From the NCBI GenBank assembly GCA_025149285.1, contig CP102274.1:938501-1002500 (forward strand): a stretch of DNA of 64,000 bases, read 5' to 3'. Below, piece by piece: positions 16,221 through 24,867 of the stretch. Origin of the DNA: Hungatella hathewayi (lineage in GTDB: Bacteria > Bacillota > Clostridia > Lachnospirales > Lachnospiraceae). Position 1 is the stretch's first letter. Each line of letters begins with the position of its first letter. Below the pieces are notes generated by a model. The model saw nothing but the letters and a program-made list of their open reading frames with translations, was not told the origin of the DNA and ran no database searches. The translations under genes were made by a program, and so were the position numbers.

Positions 16221-17615
16221 ATGATGAAAAGAATTGCAGCACTGGTTCTGACTGCGGCTATGATTGCTGCGGTCAGCGGATGCAGCGCGAAGACCACGGA
16301 GACGAAGGATACCTCCGGTGCGGCTGTTTCTACGGAGACGAAGCAGGAGGAGACGGCCGCAAAGGCAGAGGCAGGCCAGGCGGACGGAGAGAAAGTCAAG
16401 ATATCCTATTTGTCCCGTTACACCAATCCGGAACTGCCCCGGGCAAAGTATTACATGGAAAAGCTGGAGGAATTCCGAGCGGCAAATCCGAATATTGAGG
16501 TGGAGGATGTCTCCATCGCAGATGCGGAATCCTACAAAAGCAGCTTAAAGGCCTCCGTTGCGGCAGGCAGCCCGCCTACGCTCTTTATCTGTTCTGATGC
16601 GTTTCCGCATTATGACTGGGCGAAAAACGGGGTGATCAAGGATCTGACTCCCTTAATAGAATCACCGGAGTGGACAGGCCCCGTGGACGAGGGGGTATTC
16701 GGTTCCTTCTCCTTTGAGCGAAAAGGGCTGGAAGGGATCTACGGCGTTCCAAACTCTGTCATTGGTTCTCCGGTTTACGTCAACACAAAACTGCTCGAAG
16801 AAAACGGAATTGAGACGCCGAAGACATGGGAAGATGTGATGACCATGACAGAGAAGCTAAAAGAAGTGGATCCGTCTATCGTGCCGTTTTCCGTAGCTGC
16901 CAAGACAAAAGCCGATTTGGGCCGTTTCTTCAGTGAACTGGCGGTCCGAATGAACGGGCTGGAGTTCCGGGATAAGTTCATCAGCCATGAAGTTAAATGG
17001 AGTGATCCGGAGATGATGGCTGTGCTGAATAAGATGAAGAAACTCATGGATGCCGGCGTGTTCGGCAGAGACGCCATCTCTTATGAAGTGGAGAACAATG
17101 TCACTTCCTTCGGTGAGGGAAAGATCGCCATGCTCTTTACGGCAAGCTATTACTTTGACCGTTTTAACGGGATGGAATTTGCAGATCAGATCGACTGTGT
17201 CAATTTCCCGTATTTTGAGAGCGCGCCGGAGAATAAGAATATCTGGTTTGCATCTACCAGCGAGGGCTTTTGTATTTCCGCGGAACCGGGTACACCGGAG
17301 TACGATGCAGCCTGTAAGCTGATGGCCTTCATGCTTTCCAAGGAGACCTTTGAAGGATATGCGGAAGTTGCCGGCGGTGGGGTCTATCCGGTGGATATCG
17401 ACTATGACGCCTCCAAGTCTCCGAATCCGATGAAGACATTTATGGAGGGCTACGCCACAAGAAGCGATACAACCGACATTATGGCGGCTTACTTAGACGA
17501 CGCCAGTGTAATCAACATTACGAATACGGAGCTTCAGACCATGTTTGTGGAGCGTCCGGTGGAAGATATCGCAAAGACTCTTGACACTGAGTATGCGAAG
17601 CTGTTTCCGCAGTAA
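16221..17615 (+). CDS. sugar ABC transporter substrate-binding lipoprotein
   Basis: A 464-residue extracytoplasmic solute-binding protein of the family-1 carbohydrate type (COG1653-like). The signal peptide (MMKRIAALVLTAAMIAAV) ends in lipobox VSGC, followed by a Thr/Glu/Lys-rich linker. Mature-protein features include an NPNIEVEDV strand, the VAAGSPPTLFI block, GIYGVPNSV and FGEGKIAMLF. The start follows AGAAGGGGG. It is the first gene of an operon with two permeases, a RarA-C-like gene, deoC and a ribokinase-family gene. No ATPase gene is present, as is common when a shared MsmX-type ATPase serves several systems. The neighbours suggest a pentose or deoxypentose ligand. Confidence 0.92.
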   Translation: MMKRIAALVLTAAMIAAVSGCSAKTTETKDTSGAAVSTETKQEETAAKAEAGQADGEKVKISYLSRYTNPELPRAKYYMEKLEEFRAANPNIEVEDVSIADAESYKSSLKASVAAGSPPTLFICSDAFPHYDWAKNGVIKDLTPLIESPEWTGPVDEGVFGSFSFERKGLEGIYGVPNSVIGSPVYVNTKLLEENGIETPKTWEDVMTMTEKLKEVDPSIVPFSVAAKTKADLGRFFSELAVRMNGLEFRDKFISHEVKWSDPEMMAVLNKMKKLMDAGVFGRDAISYEVENNVTSFGEGKIAMLFTASYYFDRFNGMEFADQIDCVNFPYFESAPENKNIWFASTSEGFCISAEPGTPEYDAACKLMAFMLSKETFEGYAEVAGGGVYPVDIDYDASKSPNPMKTFMEGYATRSDTTDIMAAYLDDASVINITNTELQTMFVERPVEDIAKTLDTEYAKLFPQ

Positions 17616-17633
17616 GAAAGGCGGGGGATCGAT

Positions 17634-18524
17634 TTGTTAATAAAAGTCCGGGGTAAAAAGTACCGGCCGGAAGCATTTTTCATGATTGCTCCGGTCATCC
17701 TGCTCTACACCTTCGTAATTATCTATCCGCTGGCCAATATGGTGTTCACCTCGTTTTTTGAGTGGAACGGAATTCCTACTGATCCGTACCGGTTCGTGGG
17801 AATGGGAAATTACGTGACATTTTTTAAGGATTATACGACGAAAACGGCGTTTATCAATCTGGGAATCTTATGCGCTACCGGTCTGTTTGTGACAATTCCT
17901 GTTTCGTTGTTTTTGGCTACAGTGGTGAGCAAAAAGTTTTTTGGAATCAGATTTGTAAAGACGTGTTACTTTTTACCGGTCGTTATCAACAGAATCGCCA
18001 TCTGCCTGATGTTTACCTTTATCATGCTGCCGGGACAGGGGCCTGTCCCGGTGCTGCTGAAGGAACTGGGGATCGCAGAACATTTTAATCTGTTTAACGA
18101 CGTGCACACTGCCATGTGGGGCGTGGCACTGGTGAATATGTGGAGTAATGTGGGATTTCAGATGATCATATTTTCTTCAGGCATGGCGGCTATCTCGGAG
18201 GATGTGTATGAGGCGGCGGCCATGGACGGAGTTACCCCGTGGCAGCGTCTTGTCTATATTACGCTTCCACAGCTAAAGCCAACGTTTAAGATCGTGGTCG
18301 TCTTTGTGCTGACCGGTGCCTTCAAGGTCTTTGATTTTATTATGGGACTGACAGGAGGCGGTCCGGGCTACGCCACGGATGTGCCCAACACGCTGCTGTA
18401 TAAGAATGCGTTTACCTACAGCAAATTTGGATATGCCAATGCCATCGCCGTGCTCATGATCGTGCTCTGTCTGGTTATTACGGTCGTGACGAACCGGGTG
18501 TTCGCTGAGCGGGATGGGGAATAG
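17634..18524 (+). CDS. sugar ABC transporter permease (UgpA/MalF-like)
   Basis: A 296-residue membrane protein with about six helices. The ATPase-contact EAA loop is visible (YEAAAMDGVTPWQRLVYITL). The start is TTG 17634 behind GGCGGGGG; no ATG lies near. It follows the binding-protein gene by 18 nt and precedes its partner permease. Confidence 0.92.
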   Translation: MLIKVRGKKYRPEAFFMIAPVILLYTFVIIYPLANMVFTSFFEWNGIPTDPYRFVGMGNYVTFFKDYTTKTAFINLGILCATGLFVTIPVSLFLATVVSKKFFGIRFVKTCYFLPVVINRIAICLMFTFIMLPGQGPVPVLLKELGIAEHFNLFNDVHTAMWGVALVNMWSNVGFQMIIFSSGMAAISEDVYEAAAMDGVTPWQRLVYITLPQLKPTFKIVVVFVLTGAFKVFDFIMGLTGGGPGYATDVPNTLLYKNAFTYSKFGYANAIAVLMIVLCLVITVVTNRVFAERDGE

Positions 18525-18534
18525 GAGGAAAGAC

Positions 18535-19368
18535 GTGAAGAAAAGAAAAATTACGCCGGGCGGGATACTCTACGCCTGTGCTGCGGGAATCTGGCTGATT
18601 ACCACGATCTTTCCGCTTTATTTTGCAGTACTGTCTTCCTTTAAAGATGACCAGACTATTTTCGCGGACTTTTTTGCCCTGCCGCAGCGGTTTGGATTGG
18701 ATAATTATATTTCCGCGGAGAAAATGGTGCATATTCTGCGTGCCACTGCCAATTCACTTTTTCTGTCAGCAGGTTCTATCTGCCTGATGCTGGGAGTATC
18801 CGTTATGGGCGCCTATGTGACGGCGAGGAAGCGGATACCGGGAAGCGAAGGGGTTACACTGTTTCTGATTGCCGCAATGATGATACCTATTCAGAGCGCG
18901 ATTGTGCCGATTGTCCAGATGGTCAGCGCCATCGGTCAGAGAAATAATCTTTTCGTACTGATGGTCATCTATGCCGGAGTAAATCTTTCCATGGTGTTTT
19001 TCATTCTGAAAGGGTATATCGAGGGAATTCCGAAGGAACTGGATGAGGCGGCCATGATAGACGGTGCTTCCCTGTTTCAAACGCTTCTGCGGGTCATTAT
19101 TCCGGTTGCGAAGCCGGCACTTTCTACCTGTGCGATTACATCGTTCCTTTTTATCTATAATGAACTGCCAATCGCCAATGTGCTGATTACGAAGCCGCAG
19201 TTAAAGCCCATCTCAGTGGCGCTTTTGAATCTGAAAGGTGATTTTGGAACGCTGTACGCCGTAAGCTTTGCATCGATTGTAATCAGTATTATACCGACGG
19301 TTATCTTTTATCTGATTGCCCAGGAGAAGGTGGAGAGCAGTATCTGCAGCGGAGTTGTGAAGGGATAA
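18535..19368 (+). CDS. sugar ABC transporter permease (UgpE/MalG-like)
   Basis: The second permease of the pair, about 277 residues and six helices, with EAA loop DEAAMIDGASLFQTLLRVII. The chosen start is GTG 18535, 6 nt after a perfect AGGAGG. ATG 18514 overlaps the upstream gene and would put the ribosome site inside the coding region. Confidence 0.9.
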   Translation: MKKRKITPGGILYACAAGIWLITTIFPLYFAVLSSFKDDQTIFADFFALPQRFGLDNYISAEKMVHILRATANSLFLSAGSICLMLGVSVMGAYVTARKRIPGSEGVTLFLIAAMMIPIQSAIVPIVQMVSAIGQRNNLFVLMVIYAGVNLSMVFFILKGYIEGIPKELDEAAMIDGASLFQTLLRVIIPVAKPALSTCAITSFLFIYNELPIANVLITKPQLKPISVALLNLKGDFGTLYAVSFASIVISIIPTVIFYLIAQEKVESSICSGVVKG

Positions 19369-19429
19369 TGGAAATCAGCGCAAGTGGGGATGAGCGTTGG
19401 ATCGTGATTGAACATGGAGGAGAAAACAA

Positions 19430-20425
19430 ATGGACAGGGCTAACATAACGGACTACAGTACAAGGAGCGGAATGAAGGTGAGTGCCGCGTTTTTAAAGCT
19501 GCACCGCGATATTCTGGCCGGCAGTACGGACGAGGCGATTTCCACCGCCTACGATCTGTACAGAACCAGCGCGGTTATGCTGGAGGAGCTGTGGAAACAG
19601 CTGGAGCTGGAGGCGGTCTATACCATCGGCCTGGCGGAGCAGGGCGCTCTGGCCTACATATATAATCTGAGATGCATCTGCTATCATACAGAGCCGTATA
19701 TGCCGGACGCGGGCGGCATGCAGGCGCTGAGCTTTATCCAGGCGATTCGGTATCTGTGCGGCTGTGAGAAGGAACAGTCGCTGGAACAGGAGATACGGAA
19801 GGTTCAGGATTGCTATGATGCGGGAGTATATCCTGTGGTTCCTGCATTTGCCAGGGATCATCACAACCATGCGGGCAGGGAACTGGGCCATACGCCCCTG
19901 GATTTCCTTTACCCGGATGGAGGCAGTAAGGTGGTGCCGGAGGCGGAAGGTGCGGAACCATACAAAAAGAGGCTGATTGAGCTTTTAACGCCCATCTATG
20001 GCGGAGAAAACGGAAAAGCCTTCCGATCGGATGCCTATAACCATTTCTATGAGATGGAATCGCCTCACGGACTGAATCTGGAACTGCTGCAGTCTGCATT
20101 TCAAAAGAGCATCCGCAGGGCGCTGGAACCGGAAGTGCTGATGCTTACGTATGAGGCGTTTTTAAGCGGAGGAGAGATGGAAGCGTATCTCTGGGAGCGG
20201 ATTGTTATCATGTCGGTGGAGGATATCGGTATGGGAGATGTAGAGTGCAATCGTATTATGTACGCTTACAGCCGGGTAAAGGACCAGTTTGCAGACCGGG
20301 ATGAGGTGAGGCTTGGCTTTTTGATGCAGGCAGTGCGGATTCTCTGCCGCAGCCCGAAGGAACGTGGGACAGAGCTTATCAAAGGGATCCTGGTTCAGGA
20401 ATGCAGAAATGGAGATAGAAAATGA
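19430..20425 (+). CDS. orphan protein resembling the C-terminal domain of RarA/MgsA ATPases
   Basis: A 331-residue protein with no AAA+ module (no Walker A or B). Two blocks look like the C-terminal, clamp-loader-like part of RarA/MgsA: VPAFARDHHNHAGRELGH with a following YPDGG (RarA has P-x-HLRD...LGHG...YP), and SAFQKSIRRA...YLWERIVIMSVEDIG (RarA has SAFQKSIRG...RLVRMASEDIG). It lies between the permeases and deoC, overlapping deoC by 4 nt, so it is translated with a sugar catabolic operon. The function is not known; a domain detached from DNA metabolism and reused here is an inference. The start follows GGAGG (ATG 19430). Confidence 0.6.
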   Translation: MDRANITDYSTRSGMKVSAAFLKLHRDILAGSTDEAISTAYDLYRTSAVMLEELWKQLELEAVYTIGLAEQGALAYIYNLRCICYHTEPYMPDAGGMQALSFIQAIRYLCGCEKEQSLEQEIRKVQDCYDAGVYPVVPAFARDHHNHAGRELGHTPLDFLYPDGGSKVVPEAEGAEPYKKRLIELLTPIYGGENGKAFRSDAYNHFYEMESPHGLNLELLQSAFQKSIRRALEPEVLMLTYEAFLSGGEMEAYLWERIVIMSVEDIGMGDVECNRIMYAYSRVKDQFADRDEVRLGFLMQAVRILCRSPKERGTELIKGILVQECRNGDRK

Positions 20426-21063
20426 AGATAACAGATAAGATAGATCATACGATTTTAAGGGCGGATGCCCGGGCTGTAGAAGTCAGAAGGTACTGCAGTG
20501 AGGCGGTGGAACACCATTTTGCCTCGGTCTGCGTGAATACGTGCCATGTGCCGCTGGCTGCAGAGCTGCTGAGGGACAGCGGTGTAAAGGTCTGCTGTGT
20601 GGTTGGATTTCCTCTGGGCGCTATGAGTACGCAGGCAAAGGCTTATGAGGCGTATACTGCGGTGAAGGATGGGGCCGAAGAGGTGGATATGGTCATGAAT
20701 ATAGGTGCTTTAAAGGACGGAAATGACCATCTGGTGGAAGCGGATATCCGGGAGGTCGTAGCAGCCAGCGGCAGCGCGGCGGTGAAAGTGATTTTGGAGA
20801 CATGTCTGCTTACAAACGATGAAATCAGGCGTGCATGCGAATTATCAGTCAAAGCCGGTGCGGCTTTTGTGAAAACTTCCACCGGTTTTTCTACCGGAGG
20901 AGCGACGGAAGAGGACGTTCGATTAATGCGTGAAACTGTGGGAGACAGGGCGAAGGTAAAAGCCAGCGGCGGAATACGTACTCATGAACAGGCGTGCCGT
21001 CTGATTAGCGCCGGAGCTGACAGGATTGGAGCCGGCAATGGCCTGCTCCTTTTGGAAGAGTGA
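20422..21063 (+). CDS. deoC: deoxyribose-phosphate aldolase
   Basis: DeoC splits 2-deoxyribose-5-phosphate into acetaldehyde and glyceraldehyde-3-phosphate. The 213-residue protein has the Schiff-base Lys151 in FVKTSTGFSTGGAT and the second lysine, Lys180, in VKASGGI. The ATG overlaps the upstream stop by 4 nt. Next to a ribokinase-family gene it implies deoxyribose or deoxynucleoside use. Confidence 0.96.
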   Translation: MKITDKIDHTILRADARAVEVRRYCSEAVEHHFASVCVNTCHVPLAAELLRDSGVKVCCVVGFPLGAMSTQAKAYEAYTAVKDGAEEVDMVMNIGALKDGNDHLVEADIREVVAASGSAAVKVILETCLLTNDEIRRACELSVKAGAAFVKTSTGFSTGGATEEDVRLMRETVGDRAKVKASGGIRTHEQACRLISAGADRIGAGNGLLLLEE

Positions 21064-21076
21064 CAGGAGAGGCTGT

Positions 21077-22021
21077 ATGGGCAGGAAATCATTGGTTTTT
21101 GGAAGCTTTGTAGCGGATATCATGGCGCGTGCACCCCATCTTCCGGCTCCGAAGGAAACTGTAATGGGGAACGGATTCAAGATTGGGCCGGGAGGAAAAG
21201 GCTTTAACCAGGCGGTGGCCGCGTTTAAGGCGGGAGCAGAGGTAAAGCTGGTCACAAAACTGGGAACAGATCATTTTGCAGAGATTGCACGGGATACCAT
21301 GTGTCAGCTGAGAATGGATCAGTCCGGTGTTTTTATAACGAAGGAGTATGACACGGGGTGTGCGCTGATTCTGGTAGGAGAGGATAGCGGACAGAATGAG
21401 ATTGTGGTGGTGCCTGGTGCCTGCCTTACTTTTACCAGCCTGGAAGTGGACTGTGTGAAAGACCAGATCTGCGGGAATGACTGCGAATATGTACTGATGC
21501 AGCTGGAGACGAATCTGGATGCTGTCACAGCCATTGCGGAATGTGCTGCGGCAGGAGGGAAACAGGTTATTTTAAACCCTGCTCCCGCAGCGGTTTTACC
21601 GGAGCAGATATGGAGATGGATCGACATTGTCACACCTAACGAGGTTGAAGCAGAATTCTATACGGGGATATCTGTCGAATCGGAGGAGAGTGCAGGATCG
21701 GCTGCGGCCTGGTTTCATGAGCGCGGTGTGAACTGTGTGATCATTACCATGGGGGAAAAGGGCGCTTATCTTTCTGTGGGCGGCAGCGGGTATATGGTAC
21801 CGCCGTTCCGTGTAAAAGCGGTAGACACGACAGGCGCCGGAGATGCATTTAACGGAGGGCTTTTAGCCGGACTGTCGGAAGGAATGGACTGGAAGGAAGC
21901 AGTCATCTTTGCCAGCGCTGCGGCCGCCTTATCTGTCAGAAAGATCGGAACTGCTCCGGCCATGCCAAAACGGGAGGAGATCCTTGCGCTGATGGAAGGG
22001 AAGGAGATTCCGGCAGAATAG
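21077..22021 (+). CDS. ribokinase-family (PfkB) sugar kinase, possibly deoxyribokinase
   Basis: A 314-residue PfkB kinase. The N-terminal signature is GNGFKIGPGGKGFNQAVA and the C-terminal signature is DTTGAGDAFNGG, with the catalytic Asp in the last motif. It is closest in style to RbsK/DeoK. The start is ATG 21077, behind AGGAGAGG. Its pairing with deoC in a transporter operon suggests a deoxyribose or ribose substrate; the two cannot be separated by eye. A terminator follows. Confidence 0.9.
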   Translation: MGRKSLVFGSFVADIMARAPHLPAPKETVMGNGFKIGPGGKGFNQAVAAFKAGAEVKLVTKLGTDHFAEIARDTMCQLRMDQSGVFITKEYDTGCALILVGEDSGQNEIVVVPGACLTFTSLEVDCVKDQICGNDCEYVLMQLETNLDAVTAIAECAAAGGKQVILNPAPAAVLPEQIWRWIDIVTPNEVEAEFYTGISVESEESAGSAAAWFHERGVNCVIITMGEKGAYLSVGGSGYMVPPFRVKAVDTTGAGDAFNGGLLAGLSEGMDWKEAVIFASAAAALSVRKIGTAPAMPKREEILALMEGKEIPAE

Positions 22022-22078
22022 AAAAACAGTGTAAGCATTTTTTTGAGAGTACAGAAATCAGAAAGAACGGAATCAGGA

Positions 22079-22140
22079 ACCGGTTTGAGAGCGGCGGACA
22101 GCAGGAAGAGGCGTCAGCTATTCTTAAACCGGTATTTTTA
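22079..22140 (+). terminator. terminator after the deoC operon
   Basis: ACCGGTTTGAG (22079-22089) pairs with CTTAAACCGGT (22123-22133, one G-T) and runs into ATTTTTA. The loop is 33 nt. Confidence 0.75.
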
Positions 22141-22227
22141 TATTGCCGAAAAGTAATACTGTGTTGTCAAAAGGCCCTGCCTGGAAGATGTTTCTTCGTA
22201 CTTTCCCAGGAGAGCAGGCGAAAGGTA

Positions 22228-22256
22228 TGGAAATCCCCCCAAAATTTGTTTATAAT
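22228..22256 (+). promoter_or_regulatory. promoter of the 720-residue membrane protein gene
   Basis: TGGAAA (22228-22233), 17-bp spacer, perfect TATAAT (22251-22256). It is placed after the operon terminator and 28 bp before ATG 22284. Confidence 0.6.
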
Positions 22257-22283
22257 AATGGTAATTTACCAGGGGGAAGACAA

Positions 22284-24446
22284 ATGAAAGAGAAATTGAC
22301 CTGTCAGCTGAGTGAAAAGGAATATAGAGAGTTTGTTCATTGGTATCACGGGACATACATAAAAATGAGAAGAGCAAAGCCGGGAAAAACGGTATTCTCC
22401 TGTCTGAAAGAGCCGGTGGAGCTGACTGCAAAGGAAGATATGGTTTATGGGAAAAGCGGGGCGTGCGAGGTATATCTTTTATACGGTGCGGTTGAGAAGC
22501 TTTATGAGCTGGAAACGCTGTTTGTTTTTTATGATATGAAACGGTTTTGGGCAGTACCGAAGCGTAATCTGGGGAGTAAGGAGGAGGCAGCGGAATGGCG
22601 TACTGCTTTTGAAAGCCGTATCAGGGAACTTGGAAAAATGCGGATTTCATTCCAGGAGGCTGCCGAAGCCTGTGCTGACAGCAAATTTACACCTCGCCGT
22701 TATACAAGGCAGATCGACGAGGTAAAGGCGGAATATGGCCTTCTCCGGATCAGCAGGCGGGAGATGGAACGTCTAAGAAAGCTGGGAACCTTTCCGTACC
22801 GCATGATCGGGGAACAGATGCTGGCGGCGGGAAAGAGAGGGATTATAGAGATCTCAGAGCGGGCCGCTGTCCTTCATCCGTATGAAACGATAACCGGTGC
22901 ATTTTATACGGAACAGACTCTTTACCTAGCGGAGAAGGAGGGAGACGGTATCCTGGTCCCCCTTGCTGCACTGGGCGGACTGGAGGGGGCGGAAGCGCTG
23001 ATGAATGTCTGTGATACGCGATGCAGATTTAATAATCCGGCGTTTCGCCTCAGAAAAAAATCGATTCCGCTGTCCGTCCGATGGGAGCGGCCGGGAATGG
23101 CTGTGGCCGCAGCCTTGTGTATTGCCGCGGCCGGCATCGCTTTCCTGGGTACCGTATACTGGAAGGGAGAGAACAGAAGTACGGCGGCGCTGTCTTCCGA
23201 AGTACCAGGAAATGACAGGGCGGAGACCGGAGAGCCGGCTGACGGAAAGCACGGGGGTGGAGAAGCCGGAGGCTCCGCCTTTCAGGATTTAACTGCAGTT
23301 ATTCCGGATGATACGGTATTCGATGTGGTTACGGAAGAGGGAACCTTTGCATCCTCCACGCTGTATTATCAGTTGATTCTCCCGAAGGGAGAGTGGAAGA
23401 TATGGCAGGACAGGAATAACGCTTATGACTCCCTGGTCTCGGACTGGGGGAGTATAAGCGTTACCGGCGGGCCAACCGGTTCCTTTGAGGGATACGGCTT
23501 AACACAGATGCTGCCGAAGACAAAGGCGGAATACCAGGCCAGGGCTAATGCAGACAGCGGTTCCTTTGGAGCAGAGACCGAGGTGATTGACTATTCTCTG
23601 GAAGAAATGGGAGACTGCCTTATCGTGAAGCGTGAGGTGCACAATAAGGGAAAAGAGGGATCCCGAAGCGTGATCGGACTGGAGGTGTATGGGCCGGAAC
23701 GCTGCTATTCCCTGTCGATCACGCCGGATACAGAAGATGCCGTGAGTATGCAGACGGCCAGGGCAGTGCGGGACTCTTTCCGGATTGCGGACATGACAAC
23801 GGGGATCTGCAAAGAGATGGAGGCGGAGGTATTTCACGGTTACTATGGAGACAACACTTATATGACCAGCTGTCTCGTTCTGATGGACCGCGCCATGAGC
23901 GACGAGGAAATCGCAGAAGGGTTAAGAGAGATGAAGAAACTTCGGAGTGCAGAGTATCCCGCATCACCGTATTCCGCATCAGGGGATGCACTGGCCGCCA
24001 GGACGCCGGACAGTAAGTGGCTGGGTATTGACTGTGCGTCTGTTCAGCAGAACTGCACGAAAGAGACGGCGAAGGAGGTGGCCCGTATCTTTCAGGCTGA
24101 AGTGATTATTTATGACGAGTTCGACGGAGACTTGCTGATGGTAGCGTGCTCGGATGCAGACCGGAAGCACGCGTATGAAAGGGCGACTGCCAACGCAAAG
24201 TGGATACTTGAGTCAGAATTCCAGTGCTATGGGAAGGAACAGGACTTTCCGGAGATGCTGTTAAAATATATGGATATCTCAAAAGAAGAGGCAGAGGCTG
24301 TCTGGAAGAGCGGCGACTATATTTTTCAAATGGATAAGTGGGCAGAGCTTACGGGACATATGACAAAAATGCCGGTGCCGCAGGAGTTTATCGGGTTGTA
24401 TGACATTGACGCGCTGGATGAGAGATTCCGGGTGATCAGGGAGTAG
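22284..24446 (+). CDS. unrecognised membrane protein with YcxB-like cytoplasmic N-terminus
   Basis: A 720-residue protein I cannot name. Residues 1 to about 130 resemble the conserved part of YcxB-like proteins (LELETLFVFYDMKRFWAVPKR, then EEAAEWRTAF). Residues 150-265 hold a second segment without a clear family. One membrane helix lies at about 271-291. The remaining 430 residues should be outside the cell and include a beta-rich region (DDTVFDVVTEEGTF... SISVTGGPTGSFEG) and a charged C-terminus. This suggests a single-pass sensor or anchor. The start is ATG 22284, behind AGGGGGAAG; it is monocistronic. A second YcxB-like protein lies at 58137-58748. Confidence 0.7.
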   Translation: MKEKLTCQLSEKEYREFVHWYHGTYIKMRRAKPGKTVFSCLKEPVELTAKEDMVYGKSGACEVYLLYGAVEKLYELETLFVFYDMKRFWAVPKRNLGSKEEAAEWRTAFESRIRELGKMRISFQEAAEACADSKFTPRRYTRQIDEVKAEYGLLRISRREMERLRKLGTFPYRMIGEQMLAAGKRGIIEISERAAVLHPYETITGAFYTEQTLYLAEKEGDGILVPLAALGGLEGAEALMNVCDTRCRFNNPAFRLRKKSIPLSVRWERPGMAVAAALCIAAAGIAFLGTVYWKGENRSTAALSSEVPGNDRAETGEPADGKHGGGEAGGSAFQDLTAVIPDDTVFDVVTEEGTFASSTLYYQLILPKGEWKIWQDRNNAYDSLVSDWGSISVTGGPTGSFEGYGLTQMLPKTKAEYQARANADSGSFGAETEVIDYSLEEMGDCLIVKREVHNKGKEGSRSVIGLEVYGPERCYSLSITPDTEDAVSMQTARAVRDSFRIADMTTGICKEMEAEVFHGYYGDNTYMTSCLVLMDRAMSDEEIAEGLREMKKLRSAEYPASPYSASGDALAARTPDSKWLGIDCASVQQNCTKETAKEVARIFQAEVIIYDEFDGDLLMVACSDADRKHAYERATANAKWILESEFQCYGKEQDFPEMLLKYMDISKEEAEAVWKSGDYIFQMDKWAELTGHMTKMPVPQEFIGLYDIDALDERFRVIRE

Positions 24447-24527
24447 AGAGTGCGTGTGTAAGCCGGACAGCTTTTTGGATAAAGGGAAAAACTTAGAAAA
24501 TCCCTGTATCCCCGGGGCCGTTTTACC

Positions 24528-24556
24528 TTGCACTCCGTAATAACATGTGGTATAAT
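24528..24556 (+). promoter_or_regulatory. promoter of the SCIFF gene
   Basis: TTGCAC (24528-24533), 17-bp spacer, perfect TATAAT (24551-24556), 34 bp before the SCIFF start codon. Confidence 0.8.
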
Positions 24557-24590
24557 CTCAAAGAATTAGCTAATTACAGGAGGTGTAAGA

Positions 24591-24737
24591 ATGAAACACG
24601 TTAAGACATTAAATTCCAGCACATTAAAGGAATCTATGAAAAAAGGCGGTTGTGGCGAGTGCCAGACTTCCTGCCAGTCAGCCTGCAAGACATCCTGTAC
24701 AGTGGGCAACCAGAGCTGTGAGAACAGCAATAGATAG
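24591..24737 (+). CDS. scfA: SCIFF ranthipeptide precursor (six cysteines)
   Basis: A 48-residue peptide beginning MKHVKTLNSSTLKESMKKGG, with cysteines at 21, 24, 28, 32, 36 and 43. This is the 'six cysteines in forty-five residues' pattern found across Clostridia. The peptide is modified by the radical-SAM enzyme encoded next, which forms thioether links from cysteines to Thr/Ser-region residues (family knowledge). ATG 24591 sits 7 nt behind a perfect AGGAGG. It has its own promoter, and a hairpin separates it from the maturase gene. Export machinery and biological role are not settled for the family. Confidence 0.95.
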   Translation: MKHVKTLNSSTLKESMKKGGCGECQTSCQSACKTSCTVGNQSCENSNR

Positions 24738-24770
24738 TATGCCGGAATATGAGGCAGATGAGTGAAAAAG

Positions 24771-24799
24771 ACCCCTACGGTCGTAAGGACGGTAGGGGT
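24771..24799 (+). other. stable hairpin between SCIFF and its maturase gene
   Basis: ACCCCTACGGTC (24771-24782) pairs with GACGGTAGGGGT (24788-24799), 11 of 12 positions, around a 5-nt loop. No T run follows. It is probably an attenuator or an mRNA-stabilising 3' end giving more peptide than enzyme. Confidence 0.65.
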
Positions 24800-24867
24800 T
24801 ACTTCGCTTGTCTGCCCAAAACTCGTTTATGGCGTTAAAATATCGTTAAGACAAGGAGAACATTTCA

